Below, one piece after another: positions 7,957 through 16,606 of a stretch of 64,000 nt of DNA. A program made the position numbers and the translations under genes. The notes beneath the pieces were generated by a model, which saw only the letters and a program-made list of their open reading frames with translations, was not told the DNA's origin and did not search any database. Each line of letters starts with the position of its first letter. Positions within the stretch are counted from its first letter, which is position 1. This DNA comes from an uncultured Subdoligranulum sp. (GTDB lineage Bacteria > Bacillota > Clostridia > Oscillospirales > Ruminococcaceae), in assembly GCA_945830575.1 (NCBI GenBank), contig CALZZE010000009.1, positions 29,855 through 93,854 on the forward strand, read 5' to 3'.

Positions 7957-8372
7957 CTTGGGCAATCCCTTACAATTCACGGCTGACGCCTTACGCACCG
8001 CTTGGCGGGCATAAGGCCCGCCAGCCAGCAAAGCTGGCACGCTCGTTTGGTTGCAAGCCGCGTGCGGCTTGCATTTGGCGCTCCCCATTTTCGCTTGCGC
8101 TCAAATGTGGCCCCACGCGCCAAAACCCAAAGCTCCGACGAACGATGCGCGCCATCTGCGTTGCAAAAATGCTCGATAATGACGGGTTGCGGTGCCCGCA
8201 TCGTGCTGCGCTCTGCTTGCACTCTGCGACCGCTGCCCCTGCTCCGGTTCGCTGCATCCGCCGCAGGCGGCGCTCACCTTCGCAGCACAAAGTATTATCT
8301 GCGCTTTTTGCTTAGTAGCTGGTACACCTCGCTCGCCGTATCGGCACGTAGAATTATGCGGTGTTGCCCTTG
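7957..8372. repeat. MITE-like palindromic repeat, copy 2 (expanded)
   Basis: It shares with copy 1 the block near 7971-8010, the block gccatctgcgttgcaaaa continuing to gataat (about 8150-8180), and the long right block from cacaaagtattatctgcg to the terminal gcggtgttgcc (about 8286-8368). Two insertions distinguish it, about 140 bp and 105 bp, both made of short hairpins such as ggcgggc..gcccgcc and gcaagccgcgtgcggcttgc. Terminal repeats are more degenerate than in copy 1. Frames that run through it are not genes. Confidence 0.78.
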
Positions 8373-8398
8373 TAATTTTCCCCCGACCGTGGTATACT
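8370..8398 (+). promoter_or_regulatory. Promoter at the right end of MITE copy 2
   Basis: TTGTAA (8370-8375) and TATACT (8393-8398) with a 17-base spacer, 34 bases before the next gene. The -35 box lies in the terminal bases of the repeat, so the element may have supplied half of the promoter. Confidence 0.7.
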
Positions 8399-8431
8399 AT
8401 CGGTATCTCATTTGGAAAAGAGGTTTTGACC

Positions 8432-8782
8432 ATGTCTTTGTGGAAAGCGCTGCCTGCGCTGGCGATTGGCGCCGCGGTGGGTGCTGCTGCCTGGTTTTTG
8501 ACCCGCGAAAAGAAGGAGCCTGAGCATATTGTGGGCCCGGAGACGGAGGTTGAACCCTCTGCCGCCGAGCCCGCTGCTGACGCGCCTGTGGAAGAACCCG
8601 CCCCCGCCGAGACTGCCCCGGAGACTCCCGAGCAGCCCGAGGCCGCGGAGCCTGCCTCCGTCAACCCGGTGGAGCTGGGCAGCGAGCCTGTCCCCACCAC
8701 CGAGGACGGCAAGCTGGACGTCACCAAGATCGCCGATCCCGCGGACTTCGCGGATTGGAGCGAGACGGACTGCAAGGGTTAA
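8432..8782 (+). CDS. Small membrane-anchored protein with Pro/Glu/Ala-rich tail
   Basis: 116 residues. A single N-terminal hydrophobic helix (about 4-23: ALPALAIGAAVGAAAWFL) is followed by a basic stop (TREKKE), then a long acidic, proline- and alanine-rich segment (about 30-85) and a short C-terminal module ending DFADWSETDCKG. The N-terminus resembles small single-helix anchors with a cytoplasmic or cell-wall-spanning tail. No catalytic motif is seen. AGAGG lies eight bases before the ATG. It is monocistronic, between its promoter at 8370 and a strong terminator. Function unknown. Confidence 0.8.
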   Translation: MSLWKALPALAIGAAVGAAAWFLTREKKEPEHIVGPETEVEPSAAEPAADAPVEEPAPAETAPETPEQPEAAEPASVNPVELGSEPVPTTEDGKLDVTKIADPADFADWSETDCKG

Positions 8783-8803
8783 GACTTCCAGACACTGTCT
8801 TTC

Positions 8804-8846
8804 AGGCGCAAACTGTGTGAATGCACAGCTTGCGCCAAATTTTTTT
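8804..8846 (+). terminator. Terminator after the Pro/Glu/Ala-rich protein
   Basis: A 13-bp stem, ggcgcaaactgtg (8804-8816) against cacagcttgcgcc (8824-8836), with a 7-base loop and a following run of seven T. Confidence 0.92.
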
Positions 8847-8854
8847 GTAAACTC

Positions 8855-8883
8855 TTTACAACTTCAATGCACTAAAGTATAAT
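8855..8883 (+). promoter_or_regulatory. Promoter of the histidine operon
   Basis: TTTACA (8855-8860), a 17-base spacer, TATAAT (8878-8883). Only 33 bases separate the -10 from the first codon, so there is no room for a T-box or peptide attenuator. Confidence 0.88.
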
Positions 8884-8916
8884 GGGACTATCTGTAAAAA
8901 TGGGGTGGAATGAGGA

Positions 8917-10485
8917 ATGAAATTGGATTTGGCAACCTATTCCGCGGCGGAACGGGCGACCTTCACGCTGCGGGCGCTGTACGAGCAGGCGGGCTGGCGG
9001 AAATACCGCTGCTCTCGGTTTGAGGAATACGCGCTGTACCAGCAGTACCAGCGGTTTCTGTCGGACGCGCAGGTGGTGACCTTCACCGATCTGGACGGCA
9101 AGCTGCGGGCCATCAAGCCGGACGTGACGCTGTCCATTGCGAAGAACGCCCAGCCCGCGCCCGGCGAGTGCAAGCGCTATTATTATAATGAAGAGGTCTG
9201 CCGGCCCAGCCGGGAGAGCCACACCTTCCAGACCATCCACCAGATGGGTCTGGAGAGCATGGGCGCGGTGGATGACGCCGAGCAGGCGCAGGTGGTGCGG
9301 CTGGCGCTGCAAAGTCTGGCGGCGCTGGAGGTGCCCACCGTGCTGGAGGTCAGCCACATGGGCTACGTCACCGGTCTGCTGGACGCCATCGGTGCGCCGG
9401 CGTCCGTCCGCCCGGCGCTGTTGGAGCAGCTGCGGGACAAAAACCCCCACGGCCTGCACGCCGCCGCGCTGGCGGCGGGGCTCAGCCCGCAGGACGCCGC
9501 CGCACTGTGCGATCTGCTCTATCTGCATGGGCCGCTGGGGGCCACCATCACGGCGGCCCGCGCCCATTGCCGCTGCGTCGCCCAGCGGGAGGCGCTGGAG
9601 GAACTGCAGGCGCTGCAGAACGCGCTGGCGGACACCGGCCGCGGCGTGCAGCTGGACCTGAGCATGTGCGATGAGCTGGACTACTACAACGGCCTTGTGT
9701 TCACCGGCTACGTGGCGGGCGTGCCCCGCGCTGTGCTGAAGGGCGGCCGGTACGATTACCTGATGCAGCGGTTCACCCCGGGTGCGCGGGCCATCGGCTT
9801 TGCGCTGTATCTGGACGAACTGGAGCGTCTGGAGGCCGCCCCCGCCGCCGAGACGGTGGACTGGCTGAACATCGCCCTGCCCAAGGGCCGCCTTGGCGAC
9901 AAGGCCTACGCGCTGCTGGCCGGGGCGGGCTACCGGGCGGACGAGGACTACAACGACACCCGCAAGCTGGTGGTGGAAAACGCCGCCGCCAAGGTGCGGT
10001 ACTTCCTTGTGAAGCCCAGCGATGTGGCCATCTACGTGGAACACGGCGCGGCGGACATCGGTCTGGTGGGCAAGGACATTCTGGAGGAATCCGGCGCGGA
10101 CGTGTATGAACTGCTGGACACCCGGATGGGCCGCTGCCGCATGTGCGTGGCGGGGCCGAAGAACTTCACCGACGACGAGAGCCGTGCGCTGCGGGTGGCC
10201 ACCAAGTTCGTCAACATCGCCCGCGCCCACTACGAGAGCGTGGGCCGGGACATCGACATCATCAAGCTGAACGGTTCCATCGAGCTGGCGCCCATTCTGG
10301 GGCTGTCCGACGTCATCGTGGACATCGTGGAGACCGGCACCACACTGAAAGAAAACGACCTGACCGTGCTGGAGGAGTTCATGCCCATCTCGGCGCGGCT
10401 CATTGCCAACAAGGCCAGCTATAAATTCAAATACCGGCAGCTCACCCGGCTGCTGGACAAGATGCGGGAGGCGCTTGCAGAATGA
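8917..10485 (+). CDS. hisZG: Fused HisZ-HisG: ATP phosphoribosyltransferase regulatory and catalytic subunits
   Basis: 522 residues in one uninterrupted frame. Residues 1 to about 308 are HisZ, the HisRS-like regulatory subunit lacking tRNA charging: the class-II core starts at FTLRALYEQAGW, with LRAIKPDVT near 68 and the late motif LKGGRYDYLM near 283. From about 314 a short-form HisG begins (LNIALPKGRLGDKAY), with its PRPP-binding region VDIVETGTTLKEND near 469-482. Together they catalyse the first committed step, ATP + PRPP to phosphoribosyl-ATP. HisZ and short HisG are normally two genes forming a hetero-octamer; here they are covalently joined. It is the first gene of the operon, overlapping hisD by ATGA. 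A sequencing error is unlikely, since both halves and the linker are smooth. Confidence 0.93.
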   Translation: MKLDLATYSAAERATFTLRALYEQAGWRKYRCSRFEEYALYQQYQRFLSDAQVVTFTDLDGKLRAIKPDVTLSIAKNAQPAPGECKRYYYNEEVCRPSRESHTFQTIHQMGLESMGAVDDAEQAQVVRLALQSLAALEVPTVLEVSHMGYVTGLLDAIGAPASVRPALLEQLRDKNPHGLHAAALAAGLSPQDAAALCDLLYLHGPLGATITAARAHCRCVAQREALEELQALQNALADTGRGVQLDLSMCDELDYYNGLVFTGYVAGVPRAVLKGGRYDYLMQRFTPGARAIGFALYLDELERLEAAPAAETVDWLNIALPKGRLGDKAYALLAGAGYRADEDYNDTRKLVVENAAAKVRYFLVKPSDVAIYVEHGAADIGLVGKDILEESGADVYELLDTRMGRCRMCVAGPKNFTDDESRALRVATKFVNIARAHYESVGRDIDIIKLNGSIELAPILGLSDVIVDIVETGTTLKENDLTVLEEFMPISARLIANKASYKFKYRQLTRLLDKMREALAE

Positions 10486-11759
10486 TTCAGATTTATCAGT
10501 TTGACGCTTTGAAACCGGAGGAAATCCTCAACCGGGACATCCGCGCCGAGGCGGATGTGGAGGCCGCCGTGGACGCCATCATTGCGGATGTGCGCGCCCG
10601 CGGCGATGCGGCGCTGAAGGACTACGCCCTGAAATTTGACGGTGCGGCGCTGGAATCCGTGCAGGTGAGCCAGCAGGAAATTGACGAGGCCTTTGCCGCC
10701 TCCGACCCGGAATTCCTCAAAACGCTGGAAATGGCCGCCGCCAACATCCGCGCCTTCCACGAGCAGCAGGTACATAAAAACTTCGTGATGAACGACACCC
10801 CCGGCATCGTGCTGGGCCAGAAATACACCCCCATCGAGCGGGCGGGCGTCTACGTGCCCGGCGGCACGGCGGCGTACCCCTCCACGGTGCTGATGGACGT
10901 CATCCCCGCCAAGGTGGCCGGCGTGAAGGAGCTGGTGATGACCACCCCGGCGGGCAAAGATGGTAAGGTGAACCCCTCCATTCTGGCGGCGGCGTCCATC
11001 GCGGGCATCGACAAGATTTTCAAGACCGGCGGTGCGCAGGCCGTGGCCGCGCTGGCCTACGGCACCGAGAGCGTGCCCGCCGTGGATAAAATTGTCGGCC
11101 CCGGCAACATTTACGTGGCCACCGCCAAGCGCAAGGTGTTCGGCAAGGTGGGCATCGACATGATCGCAGGCCCCTCGGAAATTCTGGTGCTGGCGGACGG
11201 CAGCTGCAACCCGGCGTGGGTGGCGGCGGACATGCTCAGCCAGGCGGAGCATGATCGGCTGGCCAGCCCGGTGCTTGTCACCGACAGTGAGGAACTGGCC
11301 AAAGCGGTGCAGGCCGAGCTGGAGGTGCAGATCCCCCAGCTGCCCCGGGCCGCCATCGCCCGGGAGAGCGTGGACACCAACGGCAAGATCATCGTCACCG
11401 ATGACATGCACAAGGCCATCGACGCGGTGAACATCATCGCGCCGGAGCATCTGGAGATCTGTGTGGACGACCCCTTCTCGCTGCTGAATCAGGTGAAAAA
11501 CGCGGGCAGCATCTTCCTTGGCAAAAATGTGCCGGAGGCGCTGGGTGACTACTTCGCCGGGCCCAACCACACGCTGCCCACCAGTGGCACGGCGCGGTTC
11601 TCCAGCCCGCTGGGCGTGGACGATTTCGTGAAAAAGTCCAGCTTTATCTACTACACCCGGGACGCGCTGGGCAAGGTGCAGAGCCGCATTGCCGACTTTG
11701 CCGAGCATGAGGGCCTGCACGCCCACGCCAAGAGTGTGACCATCCGGTTTGAGGAGTGA
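10482..11759 (+). CDS. hisD: Histidinol dehydrogenase
   Basis: 425 residues, normal length. Oxidises L-histidinol to histidine in two NAD+-dependent steps, using a zinc ion. Family landmarks are PGGTAAYPSTVLM (NAD/substrate loop) near 126-138, GGAQAVAALAYGTESVP near 182-198, the zinc-ligand region SQAEHDRLASP near 253-263 and the catalytic pair in APEHLEI near 323. The start overlaps the hisZG stop (ATGA), so the two are translationally coupled; hisC follows after six bases. Confidence 0.98.
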   Translation: MIQIYQFDALKPEEILNRDIRAEADVEAAVDAIIADVRARGDAALKDYALKFDGAALESVQVSQQEIDEAFAASDPEFLKTLEMAAANIRAFHEQQVHKNFVMNDTPGIVLGQKYTPIERAGVYVPGGTAAYPSTVLMDVIPAKVAGVKELVMTTPAGKDGKVNPSILAAASIAGIDKIFKTGGAQAVAALAYGTESVPAVDKIVGPGNIYVATAKRKVFGKVGIDMIAGPSEILVLADGSCNPAWVAADMLSQAEHDRLASPVLVTDSEELAKAVQAELEVQIPQLPRAAIARESVDTNGKIIVTDDMHKAIDAVNIIAPEHLEICVDDPFSLLNQVKNAGSIFLGKNVPEALGDYFAGPNHTLPTSGTARFSSPLGVDDFVKKSSFIYYTRDALGKVQSRIADFAEHEGLHAHAKSVTIRFEE

Positions 11760-11765
11760 TGCGCC

Positions 11766-12830
11766 ATGAGCCGTTATTTTACCAGCACGCTGGCCACGCT
11801 GGAGCCCTACACCCCCGGCGAGCAGCTGAAAATTCCCAACCTTATTAAATTGAACGCCAACGAGAACCCCTACCCGCCCGCGCCCGGCGTGGCGGCGGCG
11901 GTGGCAGCGCAGGTGGACGGCCTGCGGCTGTACTCCGATCTCACCGAGGCTAAGTTGTGCGCGGCCATTGCGAAACAGTGCGGCGTGCGCCCCGAAAACG
12001 TGCTGTGCGGCAACGGCAGCGATGAAAACCTGTTGCTGGCCATCCGCGCCTTCTGCGATGGGGAGCATCCGCTGGCCTACGCGGACATCACCTACAGCTT
12101 TTACCCGGTGCTGTGCGACCTTTTGCACGTGCCGTCGAAGATTCTTCCGCTGGAAGCGGATTTCTCCATCGACCTGACGAAGTATTACGGCCTCAGGGGC
12201 TGCACCATCGTCATCGCCAACCCGAACGCCCCCACCAGTCTGGCCCGCAGCGCGGCAGAGCTGGAGGAGGTCATCCGCCGCAACCCGGACAGCATCGTCA
12301 TCATCGACGAGGCCTATGTGGATTTCGCCCCGGCGGGTACCAGCTGCGTGCCGCTGGTGGAAAAATACCCCAACCTCATCGTGACCCAGACCTTCTCCAA
12401 GTCCCGCAATCTGGCAGGGGCGCGGCTGGGCTTTGCCATCGCGGACCCGGCGCTCATCGCGGATATGAACCGGGTGAAATTCAGCTACAGCCCCTACAAC
12501 ATCAACTCTCTGTCCGAGGCCGCCGGCGCGGCAGCCATGGAGGATACGGCGTATTTCACAAAAACCATCTCGAAAATTTGTGAGACCCGCCAGCACACCG
12601 CCGCCCGCCTGCGGGATATGGGCTTCACCGTGCTGGATTCCGCCACCAACTTCCTGTTCGCCACCACCGACCGCATGCCCTGCGCGGACATTTTCCGCCG
12701 CCTGCGGGAGCGGGGCATCCTCATCCGGTATTTCAGCGCGCCGCGCATCGACAACTGGCTGCGCATCACCATTGGCACGCCGGAGCAGATGCAGGCCCTG
12801 CTGGCGGCCATCGGGGAAATTTTAGAATAA
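11766..12830 (+). CDS. hisC: Histidinol-phosphate aminotransferase
   Basis: 354 residues, fold-type I PLP enzyme. It converts imidazole-acetol phosphate and glutamate to histidinol phosphate. LNANENPYPP near 29-38 is the substrate-binding N-terminus, GNGSDENL near 80 the cofactor-phosphate loop, DEAYVDF near 180 the pyridine-nitrogen Asp region, and Lys212 in TFSKSRNLAGARLG carries PLP. It sits six bases after hisD. Its substrate must come from HisB-type dehydratase activity, for which no gene occurs in this operon. Confidence 0.97.
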   Translation: MSRYFTSTLATLEPYTPGEQLKIPNLIKLNANENPYPPAPGVAAAVAAQVDGLRLYSDLTEAKLCAAIAKQCGVRPENVLCGNGSDENLLLAIRAFCDGEHPLAYADITYSFYPVLCDLLHVPSKILPLEADFSIDLTKYYGLRGCTIVIANPNAPTSLARSAAELEEVIRRNPDSIVIIDEAYVDFAPAGTSCVPLVEKYPNLIVTQTFSKSRNLAGARLGFAIADPALIADMNRVKFSYSPYNINSLSEAAGAAAMEDTAYFTKTISKICETRQHTAARLRDMGFTVLDSATNFLFATTDRMPCADIFRRLRERGILIRYFSAPRIDNWLRITIGTPEQMQALLAAIGEILE

Positions 12831-12842
12831 GGGGGGACCTGT

Positions 12843-13454
12843 ATGATCGCCATTGTGGATTACGGCGTGGGCAATCTGTTCAGCCTGGCATCCAGCGTCA
12901 AAAGCCTTGGTCTGGAAGTGATCATCACCCGCGACGCGGCGGAGCTGCGGGCGGCGGACCATATCCTGCTGCCCGGCGTGGGGGCCTTTGCCGACGCCAT
13001 GGACAAGCTCACCGCCACCGGGCTGGTGCCGGTGCTGAAAGAAGAGACCCGGCACACCCCGCTGCTGGGCATCTGCCTTGGCATGCAGCTGCTGTTTGAC
13101 AAAAGCTACGAATTCGGGGAGCATGAGGGCCTTGGCCTCATTCCCGGTCAGGTCTGCCCGCTGGCGGAGGATTTGACCGACCCGGCGTTGAAGGTACCCC
13201 ACATCGGCTGGAACGCGCTGGACATCACCCGCCCCGATGACCCGCTGTTCAGGTACGTGCAAAACGGCGAGTACGTCTATTACGTGCACAGTTTTTACGC
13301 AAAGGACTGCGCGGCCTCCACGCTGGCCACCAGCGAGTACAGCATCCCCGTCACGGGGGCGGTGCGGCAGGGGCTGGTGTACGGCACCCAGTTCCACCCG
13401 GAAAAATCCGGCGATACCGGGCTGCGTCTGCTGAAGGCCTTCGCGGAATTGTGA
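12843..13454 (+). CDS. hisH: Imidazole glycerol phosphate synthase, glutaminase subunit
   Basis: 203 residues, class-I glutamine amidotransferase. Cys78 (GICLGMQ), His185 and Glu187 (FHPEKS) form the catalytic triad that releases ammonia from glutamine and channels it to HisF. The N-terminus IVDYGVGNLFS is typical. A GGGGGAC-type site precedes the ATG. The usual hisB between hisC and hisH is missing; hisC is followed directly by hisH after 12 bases. Confidence 0.98.
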   Translation: MIAIVDYGVGNLFSLASSVKSLGLEVIITRDAAELRAADHILLPGVGAFADAMDKLTATGLVPVLKEETRHTPLLGICLGMQLLFDKSYEFGEHEGLGLIPGQVCPLAEDLTDPALKVPHIGWNALDITRPDDPLFRYVQNGEYVYYVHSFYAKDCAASTLATSEYSIPVTGAVRQGLVYGTQFHPEKSGDTGLRLLKAFAEL

Positions 13455-13470
13455 GAAAAGGAGCGTAGCT

Positions 13471-14187
13471 ATGGATTTATTTCCTGCCATCGACCTGCGC
13501 GGCGGCAAGGCCGTGCGGCTGTATCAGGGCGATTATGACCAGATGACCGTCTACAATGCTGACCCGGCGGCGCAGGCCCGCGCCTTTGTGGAGGCCGGGG
13601 CAAAATTCCTGCATGTGGTCGATCTGGACGGCGCCAAGGACGACACCACCGCCAACATGGACACCATCGCCGCCATCGCCAGACAGGGCGGGCTGTACAT
13701 CGAGGTGGGCGGCGGCATCCGGGACGAGGAGCGCATCCGCCGCTATCTGGATTTGGGGGTCAACCGCTGCATCCTTGGCACCGTGGCCGTCAAAAACTTT
13801 GCGTTTGCGGCGGACATGGCGCAGAAATACGGCGATAAAATTGCCGTGGGCGTGGATATGAAGGACGGCTTTGTGGCCGTCAACGGCTGGAAGGAAGTCA
13901 CCCCCGAGCCGGGCGTGGCCTTCTGCCGCCGCTGCGCTGCCGCGGGGGTGCGGGCGGTCATCGCCACCGACATCTCCCGGGACGGCACGCTGCAGGGCAC
14001 CAACATGGAGCTGTACCGGGAGCTGCTCACCATTCCCGGTCTGCGCGTCACCGCGTCGGGGGGCATCGCCGCCATGGCCGAGCTGGAAACGCTGCAAACC
14101 ATGGGCTGCCACGCGGCCATTCTCGGCAAATCCATCTACACCGGGGCCATCGACCTGGCCGAAGCTGTGAGGAGGGTTCAGGCATGA
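13471..14187 (+). CDS. hisA: ProFAR isomerase
   Basis: 238-residue (beta/alpha)8 barrel that isomerises ProFAR to PRFAR. The catalytic Asp8 lies in FPAIDLRGG, the second acid in VGVDMKDG near 130, and the phosphate-binding glycines in VGGGIR near 80 and ASGGI near 193. A GGAG site precedes the ATG after hisH. Its last four bases overlap the hisF start. Confidence 0.98.
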   Translation: MDLFPAIDLRGGKAVRLYQGDYDQMTVYNADPAAQARAFVEAGAKFLHVVDLDGAKDDTTANMDTIAAIARQGGLYIEVGGGIRDEERIRRYLDLGVNRCILGTVAVKNFAFAADMAQKYGDKIAVGVDMKDGFVAVNGWKEVTPEPGVAFCRRCAAAGVRAVIATDISRDGTLQGTNMELYRELLTIPGLRVTASGGIAAMAELETLQTMGCHAAILGKSIYTGAIDLAEAVRRVQA

Positions 14188-14942
14188 TCACCAAACGCAT
14201 CATTCCCTGTCTGGATGTAAAAAACGGCCGGGTGGTCAAGGGCGTCAACTTTGAAGGGTTACAGGACATGGCTGACCCGGTGGAAATGGCCCGCTGGTAC
14301 AACGAATCCGGCGCGGATGAGCTGGTGTTTTACGACATCACCGCCAGCGTGGAGGACCGCGGCCTGTTCACCGACATTCTGCGTCAGGTAGCGTCACAAA
14401 TCTTCATTCCGCTCACGGTGGGCGGCGGCATCGGCACGCTGGAGGACTTTGACCGGGTGCTGAAATGCGGCGCCGACAAGGTCAGCGTCAATTCGGGAGC
14501 CATCCGCAATCCCGGCATCATCAGTGCGGCGGCGCAGAAATACGGCAGTCAGTGCGTGGTGCTGTCCGCGGATATCAAGCGTGTGGACGGCAAATTCATG
14601 CTGTTCGCCAAGGGCGGCCGGGAAAACACCGGCATCGAGGCGCTGGACTGGCTGGCCAAAGGTGTGCAGAACGGCGCGGGGGAGCTGGTGGTCAATTCCA
14701 TCGACACCGACGGCGTGAAACAGGGCTTTGACCTGGAACTGCTGGACGCGGTGGCCGCCCGCTGCGCGGTGCCCATCATTGCGTCGGGCGGCGCGGGCTG
14801 CATGGAGGATTTTAAGGAGCTGTTTTTGAACCATCCCGCCGTGGACGCGGGGCTGGCCGCCAGCATTTTCCACACCCGGCAGGTGGACATCCGGGACCTG
14901 AAACGCTTTCTGCGCCAAAACGGGGTGGAAATGCGCATTTGA
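14184..14942 (+). CDS. hisF: Imidazole glycerol phosphate synthase, cyclase subunit
   Basis: 252-residue barrel paralogous to HisA. It has Asp11 in IIPCLDVKNG, VGGGIG near 80 and ASGGAG near 201 for the two phosphates, and NSIDTDG near 171. It combines PRFAR with ammonia from HisH to give imidazole glycerol phosphate and AICAR. The start overlaps the hisA stop (ATGA). A 63-base gap with a promoter separates it from hisIE. Confidence 0.98.
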   Translation: MITKRIIPCLDVKNGRVVKGVNFEGLQDMADPVEMARWYNESGADELVFYDITASVEDRGLFTDILRQVASQIFIPLTVGGGIGTLEDFDRVLKCGADKVSVNSGAIRNPGIISAAAQKYGSQCVVLSADIKRVDGKFMLFAKGGRENTGIEALDWLAKGVQNGAGELVVNSIDTDGVKQGFDLELLDAVAARCAVPIIASGGAGCMEDFKELFLNHPAVDAGLAASIFHTRQVDIRDLKRFLRQNGVEMRI

Positions 14943-14945
14943 CTC

Positions 14946-14974
14946 TTGCCAAAACCGCAAAAAAACGGTACACT
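14946..14974 (+). promoter_or_regulatory. Internal promoter before hisIE
   Basis: TTGCCA (14946-14951), a 17-base spacer, TACACT (14969-14974), in the only sizeable gap of the his operon. It could give hisIE-hisK independent expression. Confidence 0.6.
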
Positions 14975-15005
14975 AAATATAGAACACTTTGAGAGGGACA
15001 CCATC

Positions 15006-15653
15006 ATGCAGTACGAGCAGACACTGAAATTTGACGAAAACGGCCTCATTCCCGCCATCGTGCAGGACCACTACACCAAAGAGGTGCTGACGCTGGCCTA
15101 CATGAACGCCGAGACGCTGGCGCTCACCATCGCGGAGGGGCGCACCGTGTTCTGGTCCCGCAGCCGTCAGGAGATCTGGCGCAAGGGCGAGACCTCCGGC
15201 AACGTACAGCGGGTGGTGTCCATCACGGCGGACTGCGACAAGGACGCGCTGGTGGTGGACGTCATCAAGGACGGCCCCGCCTGCCATACCGGCGCGGAAA
15301 GCTGCTTTTTTGAGCCTGTCTACGTGTCGGAGGAGCTGAAGCAGTTCACCTGGCAGGGGCTGTACCGGCTCATCGAGGGCCGCAAGACCGACCCGCAGGA
15401 GGGCAGCTACACCACCTATCTGTTCAACAAGGGCCTGGAAAAGATTTTGAAAAAGGTGGGCGAGGAATCCACCGAGGTCATCATCGCAGGCTGCAAGCGG
15501 GACAAGGAGGAGACCGTCTACGAGATCAGCGATCTGGCCTACCATGTGATGGTGCTCATGATCGAGCTGGGCATTTCCCTGGAGGATATCACCCGCGAAC
15601 TGGAAAAACGGCATGTCATCGACCATAAAGTCAAGCAGGAGAGGATGCAATGA
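15006..15653 (+). CDS. hisIE: Bifunctional PRA-CH cyclohydrolase / PRA-PH pyrophosphohydrolase
   Basis: 215 residues. The N-terminal half is HisI ([12 protein letters not shown], the metal-binding [18 protein letters not shown] and the [11 protein letters not shown] strand); the C-terminal half from about 115 is the helical HisE with its MazG-like [11 protein letters not shown]. It carries out steps 2 and 3 of the pathway. The ATG at 15006 follows GAGAGGGA by seven bases; upstream in-frame starts would begin within the promoter. The stop overlaps the hisK start. Confidence 0.97.
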   Translation: MQYEQTLKFDENGLIPAIVQDHYTKEVLTLAYMNAETLALTIAEGRTVFWSRSRQEIWRKGETSGNVQRVVSITADCDKDALVVDVIKDGPACHTGAESCFFEPVYVSEELKQFTWQGLYRLIEGRKTDPQEGSYTTYLFNKGLEKILKKVGEESTEVIIAGCKRDKEETVYEISDLAYHVMVLMIELGISLEDITRELEKRHVIDHKVKQERMQ

Positions 15654-16480
15654 TGGCAAAGGAATACCTGTTGAGTTCGGTACACACCCACACCAAGCTG
15701 TGTGACGGCAAGAACACCCCCGAGGAGATGGCCGTGACCGCATGGCGGGGCGGACTGCGCACGCTGGGCTTTACCGGCCACAGCAACACCCCCTTCGATC
15801 TGGAATACTGCATGACCCGGAGCCGCACCGCGCTGTACAAGGCGCAGGTGGCCAAGCTGAAGGAGCGCTACTCCGGCAAGCTGGACATTCTGTGCGGCAT
15901 CGAGTGGGATCTGTTCAGCGACGACGACCCCGCCGCTTACGATTACTGGATCGGCAGCACCCATTATCTGCGCGGCCCCAAAACCGGCAAATATTATGAG
16001 ATCGACTGGCGGGAGAGCGATCTGGCCGCCTGCATCCGGGACGATTTTGACGGGGACGGTCTGGCCGCCGTGGAGGCGTACTTCGCCAACGTGGCGGCGC
16101 TGGCCGCCAAAAAGCCCACCATTCTGGGACATTTTGACCTCATCAAAAAAATCAACGGGGACGGCAAATTCTTTGACGAGCACGCTCCCCGCTACCGTGC
16201 CGCCGCCGATGCGGCGCTGATGGCCGCCGCCCGCAACCGCTGTGTGCTGGAGGTGAACACCGGCGCGGTGTACCGTGGCTTCCGGCAGGATTACTTCCCC
16301 GGTGATGAGCTGCTGAAGGAGTGGCTGCCGCTGTCCGGCAATGTGGTCCTTACCGCCGACGCCCACAGCGACAAGGCGCTGACCTTCGGCTTTGAGCAGG
16401 CCGCCGCCCACCTGAAGGAGCTGGGCTACACCAAGGTGCAGGTGCTCACCAAAACCGGCTTTGTGCCCTGCGAACTGTGA
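15650..16480 (+). CDS. hisK: PHP-family histidinol-phosphatase
   Basis: 276 residues of the PHP metallophosphatase family (HisK/HisJ), which dephosphorylates histidinol phosphate and replaces the phosphatase half of bifunctional HisB. Metal ligands: His12 and His14 in [17 protein letters not shown] near 38-44, CGIEWD near 82-87, GHFDLIKK near 160, and TADAHS near 237. It is the last gene of the operon. Two start codons (15650 overlapping the hisIE stop, or 15653) are possible after the AGGAGAGG site. The dehydratase half of HisB has no counterpart in the operon. Confidence 0.94.
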   Translation: MMAKEYLLSSVHTHTKLCDGKNTPEEMAVTAWRGGLRTLGFTGHSNTPFDLEYCMTRSRTALYKAQVAKLKERYSGKLDILCGIEWDLFSDDDPAAYDYWIGSTHYLRGPKTGKYYEIDWRESDLAACIRDDFDGDGLAAVEAYFANVAALAAKKPTILGHFDLIKKINGDGKFFDEHAPRYRAAADAALMAAARNRCVLEVNTGAVYRGFRQDYFPGDELLKEWLPLSGNVVLTADAHSDKALTFGFEQAAAHLKELGYTKVQVLTKTGFVPCEL

Positions 16481-16491
16481 CGACTGTGCAT

Positions 16492-16518
16492 TCCCCGAAC
16501 TTTTCGGGGGATTTTTTT
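16492..16518 (+). terminator. Terminator of the his operon
   Basis: Stem ccccgaa/ttcgggg (16493-16499 against 16503-16509) with a three-base loop and a run of seven T. A nearly identical hairpin recurs at 17278-17305, also followed by the same promoter-like block. Confidence 0.92.
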
Positions 16519-16526
16519 GGAAAAAG

Positions 16527-16553
16527 TGAAACAAAAGCTGCCTCTGCCGCGTA
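16527..16553 (+). promoter_or_regulatory. ECF-sigma-like promoter before the lipoprotein
   Basis: TGAAAC (16527-16532), 17 bases, CGTA (16550-16553), close to the SigW-type consensus and with no convincing SigA boxes. It lies in a block (to about 16590) that is repeated before vanY. Confidence 0.5.
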
Positions 16554-16606
16554 TATAAGAGTGTGAGGGGCAAAAAAAGACGCTCCCGCAAAAGGAGAAA
16601 TAAAAT

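Noticed and set aside
7911..8523. Several plus- and minus-strand frames across MITE copy 2
   Set aside because: They read through hairpin DNA and have no start signals; only the part from 8432 is a gene.
8783..8916. T-box or leader-peptide attenuator before the his operon
   Set aside because: The hairpin there belongs to the upstream gene, and only 33 bases separate the his promoter -10 from the start codon.
8872..12596. Long minus-strand frames opposite the his genes (452 and 725 codons)
   Set aside because: GC-rich antisense shadows; the plus-strand products are recognisable enzymes throughout.
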